A stretch of 64,000 nt of DNA from Hymenoscyphus infarciens (taxonomy: Eukaryota > Ascomycota > Leotiomycetes > Helotiales > Helotiaceae): NCBI GenBank assembly GCA_001414345.1, contig LLCB01000219.1, forward strand, positions 37,070 through 101,069, read 5' to 3'. The stretch's first letter is position 1. The number at the start of each line of letters is the position of its first letter. The notes beneath the pieces were generated by a model. That model searched no databases. It was not told where the DNA came from and worked only from the letters and a program-made list of their open reading frames with translations. Shown piece by piece: positions 1-12,800 of the stretch. The translations under genes were made by a program, and so were the position numbers.

Positions 1-3000
1 CTTATTATAGCTATTTAATAACGCTTTATCTTTAAGACTTCTAAGTCTCTTAAATAAGGTACTATAGCTTAAACCTTCTTTAGAGGTATTAGAGAAGCTA
101 TAAACTACTATTTAAATACTATCTTTAATAGTACCTCCTTAGATCTCTTACCTCTTTTTTAAATCTTCTATACCTAGGTTACTAACCTTAGCCTCTTCTA
201 CTATAAAGTATATATTAAGAAGATCTTACCTCCTCTTCCTTTAGCCTAAAGTACTTACTTAGAGTATAGGAATACTACTATACTCTCTCTAACTCTTCTC
301 TCCTTTTTAAATATTATAAGAAAAATTTCTTATATATAGACTACTAAGAATACCTTAGTACTTAAAAAGATGCCTTAAACTACTAAGTCTTTAAAGAAGA
401 TAATAATAATAATAATAACCCTACTTTACTCTCTCTTTTTTATTTAAAAGAATAAGAATAAGAGATCTAAACTCTTTATCTAAATTCTATCTAACTCCTT
501 AGATAGAGTCTACTCTACCTATACTATCTTCCTAGTACTTTATAACCTAGGAATTAGATATAAAGACCTAATATATAAGGTACTTTTAGTTAATTCTAGC
601 TTTACTATTATCTCTAAAGATAAAGAAGCTTTATAATCTCTCTTAGTAAAAAAAGCTAGTATATAAACTCTTTTTAGTACTACTAGAATAGAACTTCTAT
701 AAGACTAGATAGCTTTCTATATCTTAAGTATCTCTTAAAAGGTAGAATCTATCTAAATTACTTAAGTAAGAGTAATTTAATCTACTCTAGCTCTTACTAC
801 TTCTAAAGTAGTAGTATTAGTAATTAAGAAACAAATCAGAGCTAACTCTATAAGAGTTTATATAGCTACTAGCTCTCTCTTAAATAACCTATTCTATACT
901 ACTTAGATTACCTTCTTTAAAGAAGAGGACGTAAGAGGCCTCTCTACTATTCTAAACATAACCTTAATTCTAGATAGTAGAGTCTACTTTAAGCACCTTC
1001 TAAAGAAGTCTACTATAATTTAGTATTTAAAGTACTAGTAATAGTATAATACCTAGAATTATAATAAAAGCTAATAATACCGCCTCTATAGTAGTATAAA
1101 TTACTTAGAAGACTTCTACTCTTAGTATATTAAGTATTCTTAATATAGATTAAAGTACTTATACTATAGTAGTTCTTATATCTTAGATAATATTACGTAT
1201 TAACTCTAGCTAAAAGCTACTAGACCTCTACCTTTAATAGAGAATATAAGATCTATTTAATAAGTATATTCTAAAGAACAACTAAAAAAAGAGAACAATT
1301 CGCCTTATAGCTTTATAGATATAGAAATAGACTATCCTACTACCCCTCCTCCCCTTTTAGACTCTTAGCTAAGTAAGAAGGCTATTCTAAATACTACCTC
1401 CTCTCTACTCTTATACTCTATCTCCTAACCTAAGAGCTCTAATACCTATCTTAATCTCTCCCTCTTATAAGTAGATAAGAACCTCTTAAATAATACTATC
1501 TCTAAGTCTTATAAATTAATATATATAAGTCTAGTAAGTACTAGAAGCTAGCTCTCTAACTTACTTACTCTAAATAAGTAGATATAGTTTTTATATAAGA
1601 ACTATATATTTACTAAAAAGAGATTAACTATTAGAATATAAGACACTACTTAAACTATACCTACTTTTCACCTATTTATATAGAATAAGAACCTCTCTTA
1701 AATACTTACTTTTATATAGAAAGAGATAAGTATCCTCTTAAGCTAATAATCGCCGATTATACTCTTACTTAATTACTAAGACCTTATTTATATTAAGATT
1801 ACGCTTTCTTAAAGCCCTCTACTATATATTCTTAATATATATAATACTTCTCTAAATACTAAGAGTAGTAAAGAGGCTATTAACCTCGTTCTTAACTTAG
1901 AACATATCTATACTATAAATACTCTTATAACTAGAGACTTAAATTTAAAGAGCTAGCTCTAGTAACTAGACTTCCTTAGCTAAGAAAGTATATAAGCCTT
2001 CTTACTTATTAGCTAGGTAGAGAATAAAGGGCTATAACTTTCTACTACCTCTAGAATATAAACATATAACCTTAGTAATACTCTTAACCTTACCTTTTAC
2101 TCTAGTAACCTCTTCTAAAGAGAAGCCTCTACTAAAGTAGACCTCTCTTTTAAATATAGCTTAGATCACCTTCTACTTCTTACTTAGCTCCTATATATAG
2201 GAAATCTAATAGAGAAGAACCCGCTTTTAAAGCTTAGTACTCTTAATACTAAAACCTTTAAAGTAACTTTTTAAAGTAAGCTTAAAACATAATAGCTATT
2301 CGAACTTATAGAGTAACTAAATACTAATTTACTAAAGGCTCTAGTAGGATTTATTACTAAGAGTATATATAGTATATACTTTTATAGTACTAAGTAAGAA
2401 CTTAGTTATAGATTTAAACACCTCTAGTAGAATAAGAAGTACTAAGTAGTAGCTACTAAGGCTAGGTAAGTATAAAGATATAGAATAAACCTATAAGTCT
2501 TAAAGTCTCTTTATAAAAGTCTAAAGTAAGAGATTTAGAAAGTAAAGAAAGAATACTTTTATAGTCTAATTAATAAGATAATAAGAAGTAAAGACGTTTT
2601 TAAGATTTATAAGTAATACTAGAATACTAGAGTCTATAAGTCCTTACTCTTAAGAGACTTAGTAGGCTAATTAGGCTTTACTACTTAAGAAAAGCAAAAG
2701 ATTCTAATATAAGAGCTATTTATAAATAAGGCTAAGGTTAGAGATATTCTATTTAATACTCTAACTACTACTTTCTAGTCTCTCTTATAAGCTAACCTTA
2801 CTCTATATAAGGTTAAGAAATCAATCCTTAGTAAAGCTTTAACTATACTAAGAGAGGATAAGCTTATAATAAGGGTTTTTAAAGTAGCTTAGCTATAAAT
2901 ATTAAACCTTATTCTCTCTTTATTTAAAAGCTATATTAAGATAGGTTTTTACTTAAAGATCTTCTATACTATTATTATTATTATTATTCTAAAGCCTAAT

Positions 3001-5527
3001 AAGAAAGATAAATCTTCTTCTTAAGTATATTAGCTAATTATACTACTCTTAGTTCTTAGAAAAGGGCTTAAAAGGCTTCTTACTAAGTAAGTCTCTTAGA
3101 TAGCTATTAAATATACTATTCTAGAATAGAACTAGTTCAGTGCTCTCTCGCTAAAGGCTACTATAAACCTTACTACCTACCTTACTTTTAATATTAAGTT
3201 AGCTCTTATAGATAAATAGAAAGCCTCTCTCCTTATACTTAATATTAAGAAGGCCTTTAATATAGTACTCTCTAACTACTTAATTAAAAGACTTAGAGAG
3301 TAAGAATAGCTATACTACCTTATAGAATAGGTCTCTTCCTTCTTAACTAATAGATTTATAAAAGTAAAGCTTAATAAAGAGATAGAAGACACTATCTTAC
3401 TTAAATATAGCCTCTCTTAAAGCTTATCTATCTTACTAATCCTTTTTATACTATATATCTAACCTCTATTTAGACTAGAAGTTAGCTTACTTCTAGTAGT
3501 ATAGAGATTTAGCTATACTAATAATATTAGACTACTTATCTCTAGACTCTTAAAAGTAGAGAATATTAAGCTACTTATAAAATAAGTAACTAGTATACTT
3601 AAGTAGAACATAAATAAGAGTATTACCTTTAATACTAAAAAGTTAGAACTTATCTACTTCTCTTATAAAAGAAAGTAAAAAGAAAGAGAGATTTAACCTC
3701 CTCTTCCTATTATAGTTAAAAGAAAGACAATAAAGCCTATAAAAGAGCTTTAATAACTTAGTATCTTCTTTAACTCTTATCTTACTTTTTATAGCTATAT
3801 TTATAGCTAATACTCTTAAAAGTATAATAAATATAGTAAGAGGATCCCTTCTATACCTCTTAAAATAAGCTACTATAGCTTATATTCTTTTAATTACCTA
3901 CTTTAGATATAAGACCTAATACCTAAGCTAGATAAGGAAAATAGGTAATATAGACTCTATAAATAACTAGATCGGCTATTATCTAATACTTTTAAATAAA
4001 GTAGTTATAAAGTATACTAGAATTATCCTCCTAGTCTATAAAACCACCTCTACCTTAATACTCCTTATAGAATCTAGCTTATTAGTTACTAAGATTACTC
4101 TTATTACTAAAAGTAGAGCCTTTAAAGCTAGAACTTAGCATCTTAACTTAGCTTACCTACTTAAGTAATATCTAAATAACTCTTACTTAAAAGCTAGGCT
4201 TATTTACTAGTCCTCTTAACCTCTCTCTCTCTTAAAAGAAATTAATATAATTTAGAACTCTCTATAGAATAGAGGTTTTAACTAATAAACCTATCTCTTT
4301 AAAGTAGTAGGCCTAAGCTCTAATAGTAATAAAGAATCCTATAAAGCTAAATTCCTTAAATTCCTTACCTTAGTCTCTTTTATAAACTTAGTTATATTTA
4401 CTAATAGCTCTTACTTAGATAGTAAAAGTATTAGTAGAAGTATATACTTATAAGAGAAGAGGTTATATTAAATATAAAGCTCTTCTCTTTTAATAAAACC
4501 TTAGAAATTTATAATATAGAGGTAAAAGCCGCTCTATATAGCCTCGAACTAGCTCTTAGATCCCCTTTTTAGTCCTTAGCTATAAAATACTAGATTTACT
4601 TTAATAACCTTAAAGCTACGCTCTAACTAACCTACTAGTCTTATAGTATATTATAAGGAACCTTTAATAAGGTCTTTAACTTTACTTAGCTATATTCTAA
4701 GAAAATTTAAATAAGATAGTGTCTTAGTTATATAGGAATCTATAGTAATATAATAGCTAACTAAGCTATAAGGAAAGTAGCTTACTTAACTCCTCCTCTT
4801 AGCTTCTACCTCTTACTTTATACTACTATACTTAATCGTAAGACTAAAAAGATAAGAATTAAGCTTATAAATTAACTCTAGTAAACTACGCTCTTAGACA
4901 CCTATAAGAGGCTAGGTCTTACTTTCTAGTCTTTAAAGCCTAGAACTCTTAAGCTACTAAGAGAGGTCCTAGCTTAGCTAATTATAGCTTATACTAGCTA
5001 TAAAGACTTTATAACGTACTACCTTTACTTCTTTTACTTTAATATACTTCTAGAGTTAGAAAACTATAAATATAAGAAGGTAAAGACATAATTCTACCTA
5101 CTCTTTTATAAGCTTATAAATAAGAAGGACTTAAGGCTATTAGCCGAGGCTAAAGGAAAGCCTTAACTCCTCTTTAAACCCAGGTCTAAGGAACTCTTTT
5201 ATAAGGTCTATATTAAGACTAAATTCTTTATAAAGATCTATCTCTTAAAATAGTTTAATTACTTCCTCTCTCTTCTCTCTCTTATACTTTTATATATCTC
5301 CTTTATCTTCTTCTAATTTATTAAACTATTTAAGAATAAGAGCTATTCTAAAAGTAGAGCTTCTCTTTAAACTATCTTTTATAAATTAGCTTACTCGTTT
5401 ACGCCTCTTATAGCCTAGAGCACCTCCCTAGTGTTATTTACTCTCTTTTAGGACTTTTTAGAACCTAGACTACGCGATCTAGACTCTGCCTAACGTTAAA
5501 TAGTAATAAATAAATAAATAAATAAAA
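1..5527 (+). mobile_element. RIP-degraded Tad1-like LINE retrotransposon, 5' end outside window
   Basis: Reading TAA/TAG as former CAA/CAG recovers the order of a Tad1-type LINE. An endonuclease segment lies near 1780-2000, with a GDFNL-like remnant around 1925-1945. The reverse transcriptase spans about 2990-3690: a KPNKKDKS start, an LLVLRKGLKRLL segment, LNIKKAFNIV (from DIKGAFD), a Y-T-N-N remnant of YADD near 3511-3528, and FNTKKLELIYFS. An RNase H start (FTNSSYLDSKS) lies near 4395. The element ends in an (AAAT)n tail at 5504-5526, a LINE hallmark. CpA and TpG are almost absent, so no ORF survives. The left end is cut by the window; family-level placement is inference. Confidence 0.8.
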
Positions 5528-6142
5528 CTATATAAGAAAAGAGCTTACTTTTTACTCTACTCTATTTTACTATAGAATAACGCTTTAAATCTGAACTTTT
5601 TTTTTTAGAATGAAAATATAGAATTGAATCAGCGCTATTTAGATATAAACTTTTTTTTTAATAGCTCTTAAATTGGCTACGAAACAGCTAATATAAAAGA
5701 GAGTCTTAAAATATACTGACTAAGCGAATGGTGCTAAAGCTAGTACTATAAGCTCTTAGACACTCTAGCTGAACCCCGTCTGCCTTACATCATCCGCTAC
5801 TTTCATTAGTCGGGTGGGTTAAATTAGCCAAAAAAAGGGTCTAAGGAACCATGATAAAAAAAGCCAGAGGAGGGTCGCTAGATGAGTCAAGTGGAGTGGG
5901 AGTATCGCACGAAGCAGCACCTTGACCGGGAGATAAAAAACTGGAGTTCGCGATTGGTGATTTTAATGATATCATGGGCGTAAGGAGGCCCTCTCTGGAA
6001 ATTTCTTCCCCTTACATAACTAAGGTGCTCCGTGACGTTGTCAAACTTGACCACACTCTAAATCAGACTTCTGATCGAAATTTGTTATTTAAAAGTTCTA
6101 TATATTCTAATTTGTGTAGCTACGGAGCCTACGGCATCCTGA
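5528..6142. other. Gene-free stretch with an un-RIPped GC island
   Basis: This lies between the LINE tail and a TIR element. About 5740-6060 keeps normal CpA, TpG and CpG content, unlike everything around it, so it may be single-copy sequence or a young insertion. I see no convincing coding potential; the one short ORF (5974-6168) runs into the TIR element and resembles no family. Confidence 0.4.
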
Positions 6143-6420
6143 ATATACTAAAAAGTCGGATTGACTAAATCGTAAATCGTTACTTTCTATAAGTATAAAA
6201 GAGAATAATTTCTAATTTAAATTCCATCTCTCTTCTTCTCTCTCTTTATATTTAGGTTAGATAGTCTTAACTATAGTAACTAGCTAATTAGAGAATAGAG
6301 AGGATAATAAAACATATATCACGTATATAGTAGTAATATTACTCTCTTACTATCGCCCTCTTACTACTATCTCCTTACTATTATATTATATTCTTCTTAT
6401 TATTTCTAGATAAATAAGAA

Positions 6421-6452
<32 letters not shown>

Positions 6453-6522
6453 AGGGATTATTTACTACTTTTGCTAAACTCCTCTTACCTACGCTAGGAA
6501 AAACTTTCTACTGAAATATTTA

Positions 6523-6563
<41 letters not shown>

Positions 6564-6732
6564 ATACTTTTATATTTATATAATATACTAAAGAAGGAAA
6601 AAGTAGTAAGAGAGAGACTAAGAAGTAGCAAATATAATTATTAAGTTCTACTTTAGCTCGACTTTATAATTTACAGTTTATAATTTGCGATTTGCGATTT
6701 GCGATTTAGTCGATTCCGACTTTTTAGTATAT
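6143..6732. mobile_element. Small TIR element (MITE-like), about 590 bp
   Basis: The ends are inverted copies. The left end (6143-6179) reads ATATACTAAAAAGTCGG then TTGACTAAATCGTAAATCG. The right end (6690-6732), reverse-complemented, reads ATATACTAAAAAGTCGG then AATCGACTAAATCGCAAATCG. The right subterminal region repeats TTTGCGA three times (6684-6705). Inside are a GA-rich run (about 6420-6455) and a CT-rich run (about 6523-6561) that could pair with each other. There is no ORF, so it is non-autonomous. The flanking TA/TATA would suit a Tc1/mariner-type TA target, but RIP blurs the exact ends. LTR element A inserted at its right border. Confidence 0.65.
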
Positions 6733-6735
6733 CTA

Positions 6736-9486
6736 TATAACGGCACGAAATACACACAACTATAGAAGAGGCATATAGGAGTGCGTTTGGCAGAATGACG
6801 TATGTAAATACTAGGCTCTAATATAGAAGAAAAGGAAAAACTATCCCTCTCTACTCTAGGAGTAGGCTACTATATATAAGAGGTTCGGATAGTATAAAAG
6901 GGTCCGAAACCGAATAACCTTAGCTAATATAAAAGCTTAAACCTATATAACCTTCCTAAAACAGACTATATAAGATAATAACTGCCGAAACCCTATATAT
7001 AGTAGGTACTCCTAGCTATCTAGGATAATAGTATACTATTATATCCCTCTCTTTTAAAAAAGACTTATTCTAAGTCTTCTCTCTCTTATTATTTAGGGTC
7101 GAATCGGGATGCTATAACATTATTATTAAGGCTGAATTAGGATAGTATAAGTTGTTATATTAGTCGTATTTTATTAATTTTATTAGTTTAAAGATGTTAA
7201 ACTTTATTATAAGCGAGATAAGATGTCGAGATATCGATTCTAGGTCTAAATCGTAACCGAACTAATTTATAGATGCTTATAAAAGAGACTTCGTTTCTAA
7301 TCCTCTAATATTAAAAGTAAGTATTCGTGTCTACTAAAAGAGTATAGTCTGATCTATCTAGTAGTTAGAGAAAGTTTAAAGTTCAAAGTTTAAAATCTAA
7401 AAGTTTAAAAAACAGAGCCAAAGGCGAATTTAGAGTAGAGTCGGAAGTTATTCGGTTAAGAAACAGTAATAACTTAGTTAAGAGCTTACTTTAAGAGTAT
7501 ACTAATTCGTATCTGATTCAAAGAATTTAATAAAAAAAGGACTTCTAGTCTAGCTAGAAGTAAAAGAAAGTAAAGAATATAAAGACTATAAGACTTTATA
7601 CTAGAGTTAGTAGGGTTTTAGCTAGTTAAAGGCGAGGTTATTTCTAAAGTTATTAAGTAGTTTCAGCTAGTTAAAAGAGTTTATTACTGAAAGTTATCGT
7701 ATTACCTTATTCCCTCTCTAAATCAGGGTACTTAAGGACTTATTTATCTTCTAATTCTGATTCTACTTTAGAAATAGTAGAAGATTCACTATTAGATTAT
7801 AGGGAGTTTAAAGCTAGATTAGATAAGGAGAAGGTATTTTAGACCAAAGTACTAATACTATATAACTTAGTATTTTAGCGTATCTCTTTATCTAAAACCA
7901 AAAGATTAGACGCTATCTTAATAAAGTTATAGTTCTATTATCTCTTTCTTAAAGTAGCTAAGTTTTAGAGCCGTAGCGTAATCTTATTCTATATTTAAAA
8001 GAACTATTCTAATTCTAGTATGTCTCTAAGTATAGCTATACTCGAAAAGCGACTCTTAAAATCGGTAAAGGTTTCTCTAGCGTTATCTATCTATAAGGCT
8101 ATAAAAGCGTTCTAAGCGTCCTCTATCTTATAACTAGTTAAAAAGTAAGTATCTAAAAGAGTAACTATATCTTCTTAATCTTTAAAAGCAAGGTCTAACT
8201 CTAACTTATATCTAGGCTCTAGGTAGTTCCTAGCTAGTCTAGTTATTATACTCTAAATAAGAGCTTTTCGAGTTAGAGAGAAGTTATAATAATTAGCATT
8301 TATAAAGAGTCTATTATATACTAATATCTTCTATTATTAGTATATAGGTAAAATGCCGTCGTCTAAAGGTTCAATCTTTTCAGTTATCTTACTTTTTTAT
8401 CGAGAGATATTCAAAGAGGCTTCGGTATTATATCGAGTAGAGGTAGAATATTAAAAGGTATTAGAGGCAGCTGCTCGTAGCCGAAAGGGGTATGAATTTA
8501 AGCTTAGAAGTAGAAGAGAGTTAGATTAAGAAGGGTTTAGAGGCAAAGCGATTTATTAACTTATAAGTTCGCTTACTTTCTTTTCCAGCTTAGCTAGCTA
8601 ATCCTTTGTTTCTTAATTTTCTACTTCTAAAGCCTATACAACTAACTATATCTAGTCTATATTTAAGAAGTCTTACTAGTCTTTATTCTTTTGTTAAGAT
8701 CTTCTAGATCTTAGTATATAAACGCTATTTAGACGGTTTTTAGAAAAGGGGGTAGCCTTAGAAGAGGGTTTAACGCTATTTAGCAGAACTGTCGACATAA
8801 TATCGAATAGAAGAGGGGAGGGGGGTAAGAGCAGATTCAGAAGCCTTTATAATAACTTTTTAGTAATAGTCGACTTATTTACTAAACCTATATATAGTAG
8901 TCCCTATATAGAGAGGGTTATTAGAAGCCTCTAGAGCACTTAGCGTATTCCTACTTCCTTAACGTATAAAACACGCTTTTTACTAGCTATTTAAAACTAA
9001 TATTAAACTCTAATATTATTAGCTGTCTAGGTAGTCTCTAATTACTTAGCTATTTAAGGATATTATCGTCCTAGTCTAAATCTAGGCTAAGTTATATTTA
9101 AAAATAAAAGAAGCAATAATAAGCTTAAAAGAGATATTATAAATACTATTACTAGCGAAGTAGAGTTTTTCCTTTTTATGTAATAGTACGAAATATATAC
9201 AACTATAGAAGAGGTATATAGGAGTGTGTTTAGTAGAATAACGTATATAAATACTAAGCTCTAATATAGAAGAAAAGGAAAAACTATCTCTCTCTACTCT
9301 AGGAGTAGGCTACTATATATAAGAGGTTCAGATAGTATAAAAGGGTCTAAAACCGAACAACCTCGGCTAATATAAAAGCTTAAACCTATATAACCTTCCT
9401 AAAACAGACTATATAAGATAATAACTGCCGAAACCTCATATGTAGCAGATACTCCCAGCCATCTAGGATGACGGTATGCCGTCATA
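6736..9486 (-). mobile_element. LTR retroelement A, 2.75 kb, RIP-mutated
   Basis: Two 308-bp LTRs (6736-7043 and 9179-9486) flank 2.1 kb of AT-rich DNA, and the 5-bp duplication ATCTA lies on both sides (6731-6735 and 9487-9491). The LTR ends correspond to TGTGACGGCA...TGCCGTCACA before mutation. The internal region is too short for a full gag-pol, so this is a non-autonomous or deleted derivative. Minus-strand orientation is inferred from element C, where a purine-rich tract adjoins the left LTR on the minus strand. Internal frames carry many RIP-type stops and no RT motif is legible. Confidence 0.82.
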
Positions 9487-9491
9487 ATCTA

Positions 9492-9634
9492 GGACGCTCT
9501 AGTAGTATGAATTACCTATTCTCTACTCTAGTTTACTACTGGGATTATATCGAGACTACTATTAAAAACGACGAAGACGCGCGAGAGAATAATAAGATCG
9601 ATTTTGAAGCTTTGAAATAGGTTTATAATATATA
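9492..9634. other. Short AT-rich remnant between mobile elements
   Basis: This is the continuation of the DNA split by LTR element A. It includes a CpG-bearing patch around 9565-9600. No gene or repeat end is recognised in it. Confidence 0.3.
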
Positions 9635-9871
9635 TAGTAAGTTACGAGTTAAGCTTGAATTTGCTCACTTTTTTATAATCCGAGCTTTTTAAGAAAATTT
9701 AAGCACTATATTACTTTTTAATTAATTATAACATATAATACACGATTTATAAGAATAGGAAAGAAGAGGCTTATATCTCCTCTTATACTCTATAAACTTT
9801 ATAAGATAAAAACAGATAATTTTATATCTATTTTAATTTTTATTAGCGTTTTTGTTTTCCTAGCCGGAGTA

Positions 9872-12800
9872 TATAATAGCACGAAATACATACTACTACA
9901 AAAGAGGTATATAGGAGTACGTTCGACAGAATAATATACGTAGATACTAGGCTCTAATACGGAAGAAAAGGAAAAACTATCCCTCTTCTACTCTAGAAGT
10001 AGGCTGCTATATATAAGAGGTTTAAACTAAAAGGTCTAAAACCGACTAACGTTATATATTAGCTAATATAAAAGCCTAAATCTATATAACCTTCCTAAAA
10101 TAGATAATATAAGATAATAACTACTAAAACCCTATATATAGCTAGTACTCTTAGCTATTTAGAATAATAGTATACTATTATATTCCTCTCTCTTAAAAAA
10201 GACTTATCTCAAGTCTTCTATCTTTTTTCGTTTAAGGTTAAATTAGGATAGTAAAAGTATTATAATATTTATTATATTTAGTGATTTTATTAAGTAAGAA
10301 GGTAGATTAGGGTCTGAATTATAGCTGACCTAAGACTTTATAGATACTTAAAAAGAGACTTTATTCTAATTCTTCTATATTAAAGTAAGTATTTGTATTT
10401 AGTAAAAGAGTATAGTTTAATCTATTTAGTAGATAGGAAAAGTTCAAAGTAGTAAAAGTTTAAAGTAGAGTCAGAGGTAAATATTAAGAGATAAGTTATA
10501 GATAATAGTAATAACTTAGTTAAGAGTTTACTTTAAGAGTATACTGATTCGTATCTAATTCGAATTTAAACGAAACTTCTAGCCTAGCTAAAAGTAAAAA
10601 TAAAATAAGAAAGTAAAGAATATAAGACTCTTATTAGAGTTAGTAGAGTTTTAGCTAGTTAAAAGCAAAGTTGTTACTAAAGTTGTTAAAGTTAAAAATA
10701 TTATCTAAAGTTTAAGATAATAAAAGAGGTGGTTTTAGCTAGTTAAAGAGTTATTACTAAAAGTTATTATATTACCTTATTCTCTTCTTAAATTAGAGTA
10801 TTTAAGAACTTATTTATTATCTTCTAATTCCGATTCTACTTTAGAAGTAGTAGATTCGCTATTAGATTATAAGGAGTTTAGAGCTAAATTAGATAAGAAG
10901 GAGGTATTTTAGACCGAAGTACTAATATTATATAACTTAGCGTTTTAGTATATCTTCTTATCTAAAGTCAAAAGATTAGACACTATTTTAATAAAGTTAT
11001 AGTTCTATTATCTCTTTCTTAAAGTAGTTAAGTTTTAGAGCTATAACGTAATCTTATTCTATATTTAAAAGAACTATTCCGATTCTAGTATATCTTCGAG
11101 TATAGCTATACTTAAAAAGTAACTCTTAAAATTAGTAAAAGTTTCTCTAGTGTTATCTTTGTCTCCTTCTATTTTTAAGGCTATAAAAGCGTTCTAAGCG
11201 TCCTCTGTTTCATAACTAGTTAAAAAGTAGATATCTAAAAGAGTAACTATGTCTTCTTAATCTTTAAAAGTAAGGTCTAACTCTAACTTATATCTAGGCT
11301 CTAAGTAGTTCCTAGCTAGTCCGGTTGTTATACTCTAAATAAGAGCTTTTTAGGTTATAGAGGAGTTATAATAATTAGTATTTATATAGAGTCTATTATA
11401 TACTAATATCTTCTATTATTAGTATATAGGTAAAGTGCTATTATCTAAAGGTTTAATCTTTTTAGTTATCTTACTTTTTTGTTATTAAGGTTAGAAGGTA
11501 TTCGAAGAGGCTTCGGTGCCGTGTTAAGTAGGGATGGAATGTTAGAAGATATCAGAGGCAGCTACGTCTCTTTACTAAAAGGAGTATGAATTCAGGTTTA
11601 GAAGTAGAAGAGGGTTCGATTAAGGAGGGTTCAAAAGAGAGTTAGATCGAGGAGAGTTTAGAGGCGAAGCGATTTATTAAATTATAAGTTTACTTACTCT
11701 CTTTTCTAGCTCGACTAACTAATCCTTTGTTTCTTGATTTTCTGTTTCTAAAGCTTATATAACCGACCGTATCTAGTCTATATTTAAGAAGTCTCGCTTA
11801 TCTTTATTCTTTTGTCGAGATCTTCTAGATCTTAGTATATAGATGCTATTTAGGCAGCTTTTAGAAAGAGAGGTAGCTCTAGAAGGTAGCTTAACGCTAT
11901 TCAGCGGAACTGTTAATATAATGTTAAATTAGAGAGAGAGAGGTAAGAGTAGATTTAGAAGCCTTTGTAATAACTTTTAGTAATAGTCGACTTATTTACT
12001 AAACTTGTATATAGTAGTCTCTATACTTAGAGAGTTATTAGAAGCCTTTAGAGTACTTAGCGTATATAACGGCACGAAATATACACAACTACAGTAGAGG
12101 CATATGAGAGTGTGTATAGCAGAATGACGTATGTAGATACTAGGCTCTGATACGGAAGAAAAGGCTAAACTGGCCTTTTCTGACTCTAGGAGTAGGCTGC
12201 TATATACAAGAGGTTTCGGACGATACAAAAGGGGTACGAAACCGAACAACGACATACGTCGGCTAATACAAAAGCCTGAACTCTACGAAGTACGTCCGAA
12301 AGTCTAGACAGACGTACGAACGTATATAACCTTCCTAAATTAGATAATGTAAAACAACAACTACCGAAAGCTAATATGTACGGCATATGCCACGTAATAT
12401 CGGCTATACAGGACGGCATGCCGTCACATCCCCCTCCCTTGAAAAAGACTCGTCCTCGAGTCTATCTATCTCTTATTGTTCAGGGCTGAATCGGGATGGT
12501 ATAAGTGTTGCATTGTTGTGTTGTCGTAAGTTGGTTAGGGTCTGAATCGTAGCTAACCCGGGTTCGAAGATGCTTTGTTTATCGTAATGTCGTAAGCGAG
12601 ACGAGATGTCGGTTCTGAATCGATTTCGTAAATGCTTACAAAGAGACTTCGTTTCTAATCCTTCAATATCAAGAGCAAGTATTCGCGTCCGCTAAAAGAG
12701 TGTAGTCTAATCCTGTCTAGTAGGTCGGAAAAAGTTCAAAGTTCAAAGTTTAAAAAAGTTTAAAAAGTTTAAAGTAAAATAAGAAAAAAGTTTAAAAGTT

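Noticed and set aside
402..418. Possible microsatellite of biological interest
   Set aside because: Short (AAT)n run in AT-rich mutated DNA, expected by chance.
11992..12419. ORFs within the left LTR of element C
   Set aside because: They lie in LTR sequence present in all copies and reflect lack of stops, not coding.
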